Below are positions 1 through 4,708 of a stretch of 7,596 nucleotides of DNA, piece by piece. The position numbers were made by a program, and so were the translations under genes. Source of the stretch: Dehalococcoidia bacterium (lineage in GTDB: Bacteria; Chloroflexota; Dehalococcoidia; UBA3495). Each line of letters begins with the position of its first letter. The first letter of the stretch is position 1. Location: assembly GCA_002730485.1 (NCBI GenBank), contig PCAH01000196.1, positions 1-7,596 of the forward strand. The letters run 5' to 3'. The notes beneath the pieces were generated by a model. The model searched no databases. It had not been told where the DNA came from and saw only the letters and a list, made by a program, of their open reading frames with translations.

Positions 1-360
1 ACCAAACCGCCTGCACCCCAGGCCGTGCTGACTGCTGAACCTATTCCAGGGCTTGTGGGACTAACATAGCAACTGGTACAAAGATTGGGGGCAGGTCACC
101 ATTGATATTTGGTCCGTTGGTAATCGGAATAGCCTAACTAATTGTCGCTCTGCGTTTTTAATCAACAAATTATGGGGCGATACTTACCCTCACTAGTAAC
201 GTCCTTGAGGCGAACGACCTTCCTGTGTATCTGAAGACCTGGGGTATGAAAGGTCAGCCTTTGTTTACCTAGTACTTTCCTACCCATGATTTCCCTAGAG
301 TTAAAACAGTCATGCTTTCGTGGGTACCTGATCGTTGACTTTGGGCATTGCCAAAAATAA
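1..360. other. AT-richer stretch without a convincing gene
   Basis: All reading frames here are short and none gives a protein I recognise. The first 69 bases are open in frame 1 and end in TAG (67-69), so they could be the last 22 codons of a gene entering from the left, but nothing supports that beyond the open frame. Base composition is clearly lower in GC than the rest of the window; bases 121-180, for example, are about 38% GC. Together with the small DNA-binding frames that follow and the tRNA boundary at 752, this suggests accessory or decaying DNA. I see no promoter, repeat or RNA gene in it that I would defend. Confidence 0.5.
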
Positions 361-555
361 ACTATCTACATCGCACCGAGAACAGGCAGACCGCGCACCG
401 GCAGGAAGCCCAATTTCATCGTTAGGATGAACCCAGAACATGCTGCAGCTGCACGTCAAGCAGCAAGGGATGCAGGCAAGCAGGTTGGGCAGTGGCTTGA
501 AGAGGCTATCACAGAGAAACGAGAGCGCGAACAGGGGGGCAGAAGATGTCACTAA
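361..555 (+). pseudogene. Ribbon-helix-helix DNA-binding protein frame without a normal start
   Basis: The frame is open from the codon after TAA (358-360) to TAA at 553-555. The translation contains a typical ribbon-helix-helix layout: a basic, proline-rich lead (about 361-414, RTGRPRTGRKP), a short beta strand NFIVRM, helix 1 NPEHAAAARQAARDAG, and helix 2 with VGQWLEEAI, then a charged tail. In this fold the strand inserts into DNA and the two helices dimerise. The only standard start is ATG 427-429, which would begin the protein at the last residue of the strand and remove the DNA-contacting part. Either the gene starts at a rare codon (ATC at 364 or 370), its 5' end was lost or frameshifted, or a short 42-residue form is made. 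The 3' end overlaps the next frame by ten bases, so the two were probably translated together. No autoregulatory site could be assigned. Confidence 0.5.
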
Positions 556-712
556 GACAGATTGCTAAGGAATTGGGGATCAGTCTCGCGTACCTGTCCT
601 ACATGCTCAACGGGAAGCGTCCGTGGCGGAAGGATCTGTACCAGCGTTACATAGGGGTTGTTAACGCTTTTGTTAACAGCGACGATGCAGGTGTTAACAG
701 CCAATTAAAAAG
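546..712 (+). CDS. Small Cro-like helix-turn-helix DNA-binding protein, 3' end undefined
   Basis: Starting at ATG 546, inside the last codons of the ribbon-helix-helix frame, the protein begins MSLRQIAKELGISLAYLSYM and continues LNGKRPWRKDLYQRY. This is a compact helix-turn-helix of the Cro/XRE kind: QIAKELGI is the first helix, SLAYLSYMLNG the recognition helix, and a basic RPW patch follows. It would bind DNA as a small regulator. The reading frame has no stop before the tRNA terminator and tRNA-Leu gene; it stays open to base 854 by reading antisense through the tRNA. I end the feature near the terminator because everything after it (GAGRGTRTHT...) is a known artefact of translating tRNA DNA. 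The true C-terminus was therefore probably lost at this junction. In-frame GTTAAC repeats (three Val-Asn pairs) lie at 660-698. Confidence 0.5.
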
Positions 713-733
713 ACCGCCTCAATTAGCGGCCTC
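706..733 (-). terminator. Rho-independent terminator of the tRNA block
   Basis: On the minus strand, AGGCCGC (732-726) can pair with GCGGTCT (717-711), giving seven base pairs with one G-U around an eight-base loop. A run of T follows, read as AAAAA on the plus strand at 707-711. It lies 19 bases past the CCA end of tRNA-Leu(TAA) and is the natural end of the three-tRNA transcript. Confidence 0.75.
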
Positions 734-751
734 TTCAGGTGTGAGAAAAGT

Positions 752-837
752 TGGTGCCGGGAGAGGGACTCGAACCCACACATCCGTTAAGATAGCGGAT
801 TTTAAGTCCGCCGCGTCTACCATTCCGCCATCCCGGC
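752..837 (-). tRNA. tRNA-Leu (anticodon TAA)
   Basis: The minus strand folds as a class II tRNA. Acceptor GCCGGGA pairs with TCCCGGC, the discriminator is A and CCA is encoded (752-754). The D-arm region contains TGGTAGACGC, typical of bacterial leucine tRNAs. The anticodon arm is GCGGACTTAAAATCCGC with anticodon TAA, a long variable arm follows, and the T-arm loop is GGTTCGAGTCC. It reads UUA/UUG codons. It is the last gene of the tRNA block and is followed by the terminator. Its 3' end faces the AT-richer region at 1-751, so it is a candidate attachment site for an integrated element. Confidence 0.95.
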
Positions 838-998
838 TTTTTGGGCTGGGTTAAACCGGTTCAACCTTCTGGGTGTCTTTGTTGTAAATAGGAACCTGAA
901 GAGAGGGAGATGAGGGAATCTAGGCGCGGAACGTGTCTTGGTAAGAGCCGGTGAACTTGTTCCAGAATCACTCCTGGGGAACATGGCTGGGGAAATTT
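838..998. other. Spacer between tRNA-Cys and tRNA-Leu(TAA)
   Basis: This 161-base spacer in the tRNA transcript holds no gene I accept. Frames that cross it, on both strands, depend on translating the neighbouring tRNA genes. I found no clear promoter or fourth tRNA. It is probably removed during tRNA processing. Confidence 0.5.
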
Positions 999-1074
999 TG
1001 GAGGCGACGGGCGGATTCGAACCGCCGAATAGAGGTTTTGCAGACCTCCGCCTTAACCACTTGGCTACGTCGCC
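999..1074 (-). tRNA. tRNA-Cys (anticodon GCA)
   Basis: On the minus strand the acceptor GGCGACG pairs with CGTCGCC, the discriminator is U and CCA is encoded at 999-1001. The U discriminator is a strong identity element of tRNA-Cys. The anticodon arm is GGAGGTCTGCAAAACCTC with anticodon GCA, and the T arm GGCGGTTCGAATCCGCC is perfect. It is the middle gene of the block, with spacers of 87 and 161 bases to its neighbours. Confidence 0.95.
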
Positions 1075-1134
1075 TTGTTTTGCCCCACGGCCAGGCACTT
1101 CTTTCTCGGTATTCTACTATAAAAACCGTAGGGA

Positions 1135-1148
1135 ATATCTTGAGATAT
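1135..1148. repeat. Short palindrome in the tRNA spacer
   Basis: ATATCT and AGATAT are separated by TG, giving a perfect 6-bp palindrome between tRNA-Leu(GAG) and tRNA-Cys. It may be a processing hairpin or a binding site, or it may be chance in an AT-rich spacer. Confidence 0.3.
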
Positions 1149-1161
1149 CCACCCCGAGTAA

Positions 1162-1248
1162 TGGTGCCGAGGGTGGGATTTGAACCCACACAGGCTTACG
1201 CCCACGGCCCCCTCAAGACCGCGTGTCTACCAGTTCCACCACCTCGGC
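1162..1248 (-). tRNA. tRNA-Leu (anticodon GAG)
   Basis: A class II tRNA on the minus strand. Acceptor GCCGAGG pairs with CCTCGGC, the discriminator is A and CCA is encoded at 1162-1164. The anticodon stem-loop is CGGTC-TTGAGGG-GGCCG with anticodon GAG (one G-U pair). A long variable arm and a T arm with GGTTCAAATCC follow. It reads CUU/CUC codons. It is the first gene of the tRNA block, 18 bases downstream of a TATAAT box. Confidence 0.95.
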
Positions 1249-1266
1249 CCAGCCGTGCGCTGGCGT

Positions 1267-1295
1267 ATTATATCACCTCTTAGGCATGGCGACAC
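1267..1295 (-). promoter_or_regulatory. Promoter of the tRNA block
   Basis: A perfect -10 box TATAAT lies on the minus strand at 1272-1267, with the tRNA-Leu(GAG) 5' end 18 bases further on, a normal distance for a tRNA promoter. The -35 element is weak: about 17 bases upstream the minus strand reads GTGTCG (1295-1290). Transcription would start near 1260 and cover all three tRNAs. Confidence 0.6.
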
Positions 1296-1401
1296 CCCTA
1301 ATTATGCCTGAATCCGTTGTCCGCTCCATCCGATGGTCTCTCCGCCATCCAACCGCGTTATTCCGTTGTCAAAAACACCTAATTCTCGCCCCGGGAACCT
1401 C

Positions 1402-1407
1402 TATAAT
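1402..1407 (+). promoter_or_regulatory. -10 box giving a probably leaderless mRNA
   Basis: A perfect TATAAT ends six bases before the ATG at 1414. Transcription usually begins six to eight bases past this box, so the mRNA would start at or next to the A of the ATG. No good Shine-Dalgarno sequence fits that start, which agrees with leaderless initiation. I see no convincing -35 box at normal spacing. Confidence 0.5.
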
Positions 1408-1413
1408 AGGCCC

Positions 1414-1788
1414 ATGTTTCAGGAGCCAAATCGGAAGCAGGTCAGTCTCATGGTCTACGACAATGAACCTACGGCCCGAATGGCGGAACAACGCCTGAAT
1501 CTGGAGGGCATCCCATGCATGGTTAAGCCGTTGGGTGGGGGCCCGGGCCTCTGGGGCACCGCGTATAACCTGTCCCACGACTTGCTCGTCTATGAGGGCG
1601 ACGAAATGCGGGCGAGGGAGATTTTGGAAATCCCACCCCAGGAGATCGCTGAGCGAGAGCGCATTCCTGGGTATGAGGGTGATAAACCGGCCCAGGTGAT
1701 CCCCCAATGGCTGATCACTTTGACGATCGTCGTGCTGGTGGCCTTTATTGCGTTCACGGTGGTGATCGCGGACCGAGCCATACGCTAG
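1414..1788 (+). CDS. DUF2007-like protein with C-terminal membrane helix
   Basis: The 124-residue protein has two parts. Residues 10 to about 75 (VYDNEPTARMAEQRL, then LEGIPCMVKPLGGGPGLWG, then LLVYEGDEMRAREIL) have the layout of the DUF2007 family, a small ferredoxin-like fold called a putative signal-transducing domain: a beta strand, a helix that starts with residues selecting 'A...A...L', a 'GIP' turn and a final helix ending in A-EIL. Residues from about 102 to 120 (WLITLTIVVLVAFIAFTVV) form one membrane helix, so the soluble domain is tethered to the membrane, probably facing the cytoplasm. The start at 1414 fits a -10 box just upstream; an alternative ATG at 1450 has an AGG at suitable spacing. 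A frame extension back to 1333 has no initiation signal. The function is not known; the family assignment rests on pattern only. Confidence 0.7.
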   Translation: MFQEPNRKQVSLMVYDNEPTARMAEQRLNLEGIPCMVKPLGGGPGLWGTAYNLSHDLLVYEGDEMRAREILEIPPQEIAERERIPGYEGDKPAQVIPQWLITLTIVVLVAFIAFTVVIADRAIR

Positions 1789-1854
1789 CCAGCTCCCAAG
1801 ATGGCATTTGGTACTCAGTTGAAAGAGCATACCGATACAATCTAGGCGTGAGAT

Positions 1855-2556
1855 TTGCAGAGATTACCGTTAGAACCAATCAAGGCCATCACCTTCGATA
1901 TGTACGGAACACTGTTGGACCTGGTGGCCAGCTTTGCCCCTGGGTTCGCAGGGTTCTAGAAGAAAAAGGGTTATTCAGGGAGCGCCGCCGAGGTTGTCCA
2001 GGCCTGGGAGGTGGCATACCTGCACGAGAGCAACGTGGACTCGCTCCTGGGACGGCCACGAACTCCCTTCGAAGTTGTGCGTCGTCTGACCCTGAGTCAG
2101 TTGTTCTTCAAGCTCAAGATTTCCCATTCCAAGGACGACATCGAAAATTTGGTGGCCAGCAAGGCCACGCCGACATTGTTCCCAGACGTAAAAGAACCTC
2201 TGACACGACTGCGGGGAAAATACCAAATGGCTGTTTTGTCCAATGGAGATTTGAAATCGCTGGATGGGGCGGTCAATGGTCTGGGTATTCCGGTGGATAG
2301 GGCGATATCAGCTGAGCAGGCAGGTTTTTACAAGCCCCATTCAGGCGTGTACCAACACGCTCTCAAAGAGCTTGGGTTACCGGGTGAACAAGTGCTCCAC
2401 GTGGCGGCCCACGCCTGGGACATCCGTGGAGCCAGGGCCGCAGGCATGGCAGGCGCCTACATAAACCGCTATGACATACCCTACGTTGACGCCGACGGCT
2501 CACAAGCCGATTTAGAAGTGTCAGGTCTGGAGGAATTGGCCAATCGGCTGGTTTAA
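1855..2556 (+). pseudogene. HAD-family hydrolase (haloacid dehalogenase type) broken by an in-frame TAG
   Basis: HAD hydrolases use an Asp nucleophile to cleave C-halogen or phosphate ester bonds. Counting from TTG 1855, the motifs are: motif I FDMYGTLLD with the nucleophile Asp15 and the Tyr of the dehalogenase/DxYGT branch; motif II LSNGD with Ser129; Lys160 in GFYKP; motif IV AHAWDIRGA with Asp189. The frame is continuous except for TAG at 1957-1959 (codon 35), within the stretch GF-stop-KKKG, where a Leu codon TTG would need a single base change. All downstream motifs are intact, and a restart at GTG 2011 would make a protein without the nucleophile. So this is a recent nonsense mutation, a sequencing error, or a read-through codon. 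The TTG start lies after stops at 1843 and 1849 and has only a weak ribosome site. The stop TAA is at 2554. The substrate cannot be told. Confidence 0.8.
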
Positions 2557-2581
2557 TACCAGGCATAGATATTGATTGAAT

Positions 2582-2608
2582 CTACCCAACCAATCAGGGT
2601 TTGGGTGG
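2582..2608 (+). repeat. Inverted repeat ahead of the 2H-like gene
   Basis: CTACCCAA (2582-2589) can pair with TTGGGTGG (2601-2608), eight pairs with one G-U and an 11-base loop. No T run follows, so it is not a standard terminator. Sitting between the HAD stop and the next gene's ribosome site, it may end the HAD transcript weakly or stabilise the downstream mRNA. Confidence 0.35.
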
Positions 2609-2648
2609 TGGGACCATAGTTGTTGGTTCCGAATGTGAGGAGAGAAAC

Positions 2649-3296
2649 GTGTCTACCAGGTTGGGCATAGAATTGGCCGTGGAGCCGGCGTTTACCGCCA
2701 GGGCCTACCGCACGCGCAATATAGTTTGTGGCCAGTACGGATCGTGGGCGGCCGAGATGCATATGCTGCGCATGAGCGTGGTCAGTTATTTCCAGTGCTC
2801 AGACACGAATTTGGCCCTTTTGGCCCATGGTGTCGGTCGCCTGGCCGAGGTTAGCCGCAAACGCAGTCCCCGGTTTTCCATCAACTGCCTGGGTGTGGCC
2901 AATGGAAGGAATGGCCACGGCGAAGGCGTAAACGGTGAGAATAACAACGTCTATCTGGATTTCCAGCAGACCGACGCAAGCCATCCTCTGACCAAGCTGC
3001 AACGCGAAGCGACGAGCATGCTTGAAGAGCTGCCAGGCGCAAGTCTTCCGTCAGACAACGGCCCGTTTCATCCCAAGATCAACCTGATGGAGTATGCCAA
3101 CCTACCGCCCACGGTCATGGCCGATGCCGCAGGTTTTGCCAAAGGTGTGGCAATAGACGTGGGTGTCCCGGTGGTGGCCCGCGCCTGGAGACTTGTCCTG
3201 CTTCGTTATCATTCTGAGGCTGCCGGGGATGATTGGAGTCACGGCAGTTGGGCTAACGATGTTAGCTGGGAGCACCTATCCAGCTACGTCCTCTAA
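2649..3296 (+). CDS. 2H phosphoesterase (2'-5' RNA ligase)-like protein, catalytic His apparently replaced
   Basis: The start is GTG 2649, six bases after a strong GAGGAG; the TTG at 2601 has no such site. The 215-residue protein has the two-lobed layout I associate with 2'-5' RNA ligase/cyclic phosphodiesterase (2H) proteins: an N-terminal strand (TRLGIELAVEPAF), a first motif region at 36-48 (EMHMLRMSVVSYF), a mid strand with YLDFQQTD, a helix with PLTKLQRE, and a second motif region at 140-149 (FHPKINLMEY). The canonical motif is His-hydrophobic-Thr/Ser-hydrophobic. Aligned that way, the residues here are Arg41-Met-Ser43-Val and Lys143-Ile-Asn145-Leu, so both catalytic His would be basic substitutes. 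His38 and His141 lie close by but three and two residues off register. The protein may bind RNA or nucleotides without cleaving. The C-terminal segment (WRLVLLRYHSEAAG) follows. Family assignment is by pattern and moderate. Confidence 0.55.
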   Translation: MSTRLGIELAVEPAFTARAYRTRNIVCGQYGSWAAEMHMLRMSVVSYFQCSDTNLALLAHGVGRLAEVSRKRSPRFSINCLGVANGRNGHGEGVNGENNNVYLDFQQTDASHPLTKLQREATSMLEELPGASLPSDNGPFHPKINLMEYANLPPTVMADAAGFAKGVAIDVGVPVVARAWRLVLLRYHSEAAGDDWSHGSWANDVSWEHLSSYVL

Positions 3297-3342
3297 CAAC
3301 CCATTTTCGTGTCCTTGCGTAGCTGATTCCCGCCTGCCCAGT

Positions 3343-3372
3343 CTGGCAGTCCCACTGGCCCTGGGTTATCAT
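3343..3372 (+). promoter_or_regulatory. Possible promoter of the isocitrate lyase-family gene
   Basis: CTGGCA (3343-3348) and TATCAT (3367-3372) are 18 bases apart and resemble -35 and -10 boxes at moderate quality. They sit in the 134-base gap between the 2H-like gene and the next gene and could give the latter its own transcript. No strong terminator for the upstream gene is seen in the gap. Confidence 0.25.
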
Positions 3373-3430
3373 GCTCCCAACTGACCGGTTCCCGCCTGGT
3401 TAGGCCCGGTTTATTGAGAGGAGACCAGCT

Positions 3431-4285
3431 ATGAAAACCACCGCTAAACTGCGCCAATTGCTCGAGCAAGACAGCCTGATCGTCGCACCATTCGTGCTCA
3501 ACGCGTTCCACGCCAAGATCGCGGAGTCGGTGGGGCTGCCTGCTGTCTATATGACCGGATCCGGCACTTCCGCCGAGCGTGGATTTCCGGATGTTGGTCT
3601 GCTGACCATGACTGAGATGGTCGCCAACGCCAAGTACATCGCAGGAGCAGTGGACATCCCGGTCATCTGCGACGCCGATACTGGCTACGGGAATCCCCTA
3701 AACGTGCAACGTACCATCCGCGAGTATGAATCGGCAGGCGTGGCTGGAGTCCATATCGAAGACCAGCTGTTCCCCAAGAAGTGCGGGTTCTTTGCTGGCA
3801 AGCAGGTGATTCCCAAAGAGGAAGCGGTGCAGAAGATCAAGGCCGCCCTCGACGCCCGTGTCGATTCCGATTTTGTCGTCATCGCCCGGTGTGACGCCTA
3901 CGCAGTCACCGGCTGGGAGGACACCATCGACCGCTGCAACGCCTACATGGAGGCGGGAGCAGACCTGGTGTTTGTGGACGGAATTAAGAGCCAGGAAGAC
4001 ATTCAAAACTACGCCAGAGACATGGCTGGCCTGCCTAGGATGTATAACGGAGACCTGGCCAACACCAAGCTGATGGACGATCTGGGTTACAAGATCATGA
4101 TCTGCGGCAGCACCATCTGGCTGATCTACAAGCAACTCAAGGACGCCTTCACCGAGCTTGTGGAAGAGGGCGCAGTTAACCCGGAACGCTTTGGCACCCG
4201 CTGGGACGTGGCCGGCCTGATGGGTCTGGACGCTGTCTACGAGTTGGAACAGAAATACGGGATTTCCGAAGCGCCGGTGGTTTAG
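3431..4285 (+). CDS. Isocitrate lyase/PEP mutase superfamily C-C lyase
   Basis: The 284-residue protein is full length for the compact branch of this TIM-barrel superfamily, which includes methylisocitrate lyase, oxaloacetate decarboxylase and PEP mutase. Visible motifs: the substrate-loop region YMTGSGTSAERGFPDVGLL (40-58); the Mg-binding strand CDADTGYGN (80-88); HIEDQ (108-112); the mobile catalytic loop PKKCGFFAGK (115-124), with Cys118 as the likely acid/base; and VIARCDA (150-156), where many relatives have Thr at the Cys154 position. The presence of the KKCG cysteine favours a lyase that breaks a C-C bond in a 2-methylisocitrate- or malate-like substrate over PEP mutase, but HRPNK of methylisocitrate lyases is replaced by FFAGK, so the substrate is open. 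Initiation is clear: GAGAGGAG (3416-3423) lies seven bases before the ATG. It has no obvious functional partner here and is followed by a repeat-rich convergent region. Confidence 0.85.
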   Translation: MKTTAKLRQLLEQDSLIVAPFVLNAFHAKIAESVGLPAVYMTGSGTSAERGFPDVGLLTMTEMVANAKYIAGAVDIPVICDADTGYGNPLNVQRTIREYESAGVAGVHIEDQLFPKKCGFFAGKQVIPKEEAVQKIKAALDARVDSDFVVIARCDAYAVTGWEDTIDRCNAYMEAGADLVFVDGIKSQEDIQNYARDMAGLPRMYNGDLANTKLMDDLGYKIMICGSTIWLIYKQLKDAFTELVEEGAVNPERFGTRWDVAGLMGLDAVYELEQKYGISEAPVV

Positions 4286-4288
4286 ATC

Positions 4289-4301
4289 GGCAAGCTTTGC
4301 C
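4289..4301 (+). terminator. Small hairpin after the isocitrate lyase-family gene
   Basis: GGCAA (4289-4293) and TTGCC (4297-4301) form a five-pair hairpin with a three-base loop just past the stop codon. There is no T run, so any termination would be weak or aided by Rho. Confidence 0.3.
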
Positions 4302-4320
4302 AACCTACTACTTGACCCCG

Positions 4321-4343
4321 CTCATCCTGAGCCTGTCGAAGGA
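4321..4343 (+). repeat. Interspersed repeat, family A, copy 1
   Basis: A 23-base unit beginning CTCATCCTGAG and ending GTCGAAGGA. Its first half is a small palindrome (CTCA-TCC-TGAG). It differs from copy 2 at two positions. I recall this motif as a common intergenic repeat in Chloroflexota-like genomes, without having been able to search. Confidence 0.7.
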
Positions 4344-4390
4344 CACGCATCAGGTTGGTTGCACGGTTGAGTTTTGGCCTACCCGGAGAA

Positions 4391-4411
4391 GGGCGGGTTA
4401 CAAACCCGCCC
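4391..4411. repeat. Perfect GC-rich palindrome, family B
   Basis: GGGCGGGTT (4391-4399) and AACCCGCCC (4403-4411) form a perfect nine-pair hairpin with loop ACA. It resembles the 'GGGCGGGTTTGTAACCCGCCC' type of intergenic repeat seen in several environmental bacteria. It could also act as a bidirectional transcription stop between the convergent genes. Confidence 0.7.
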
Positions 4412-4446
4412 CTACGACCATCTTCGAACTGCCGCATGGCCCTTTC

Positions 4447-4541
4447 GTCTTTCATGCGAAGGCAGAAATCCATACAGGTTTGGATTCATGCCAGTTGGCT
4501 TTCTGTGGGACATTCTGGATTCCCGCCTTCGCGGAAATGAC
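4447..4541. repeat. Family C inverted pair, MITE- or BIME-like unit
   Basis: The left unit (4447-4472, core GCGAAGGC) and the right unit (4516-4541, core GCCTTCGC) are inverted copies of the same 26 bases, matching at 20 positions, separated by 43 bases. The right unit is itself palindromic (ATTCCCGC-CTTC-GCGGAAAT, one mismatch), as in Neisseria dRS3-like and REP elements. The whole 95-base block has the shape of a small non-autonomous mobile element or a paired REP. The left copy is more degenerate. Confidence 0.6.
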
Positions 4542-4578
4542 GGGTTCGGGTGGGGTTAGCCAACGTTGTCCAGAACCG

Positions 4579-4601
4579 CTCGTCCTGAGCCCGTCGAAGG
4601 A
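4579..4601 (+). repeat. Interspersed repeat, family A, copy 2
   Basis: Same 23-base unit as at 4321 and in the same direction, with changes at two positions (CTCG for CTCA, CCCG for CCTG). The two copies flank the family B and C units. Confidence 0.7.
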
Positions 4602-4647
4602 TGCGCATGGGTCAATTAACGGCGAGAATAACCTGGGATGAAACAAG

Positions 4648-4670
4648 TGGTTCGACAGGCTCATCATGAG
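4648..4670 (-). repeat. Interspersed repeat, family A, inverted copy 3
   Basis: The minus strand reads CTCATGATGAGCCTGTCGAA before diverging, matching copy 1 at 19 of 23 positions, in reverse orientation. Its palindromic part, CTCAT-G-ATGAG, is perfect and lies about 40 bases beyond the stop of the LLM oxidoreductase, so it may help end that transcript. Confidence 0.65.
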
Positions 4671-4708
4671 CGAGGCGGGTGCCGCACTTGCTATCAATCC
4701 CCAGATAA

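Noticed and set aside
310..552. Minus-strand frame of 80 residues opposite the RHH frame
   Set aside because: Cys-rich translation with no family pattern; it is the shadow of the RHH coding strand.
817..1283. Several frames on both strands containing GGFEPPNRG, RRADSNRR, PRVGFEPT and similar
   Set aside because: These are translations of tRNA-Cys and tRNA-Leu DNA, a well-known annotation artefact.
1369..1830. Minus-strand frame of 153 residues
   Set aside because: It is antisense to the DUF2007-like gene, which has a promoter, family pattern and membrane helix.
1707..2300. Plus-strand frame of 197 residues
   Set aside because: Overlaps the end of the DUF2007-like gene and the HAD gene in another frame; its low-complexity Gly/Arg-rich translation shows no motif.
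3698..4303. Minus-strand frame of 201 residues
   Set aside because: Exact antisense of the isocitrate lyase-family gene, with no initiation signal.
4321..4670. CRISPR array
   Set aside because: The repeats differ in family, direction and spacing; there are no regular spacers and no cas genes in the window.
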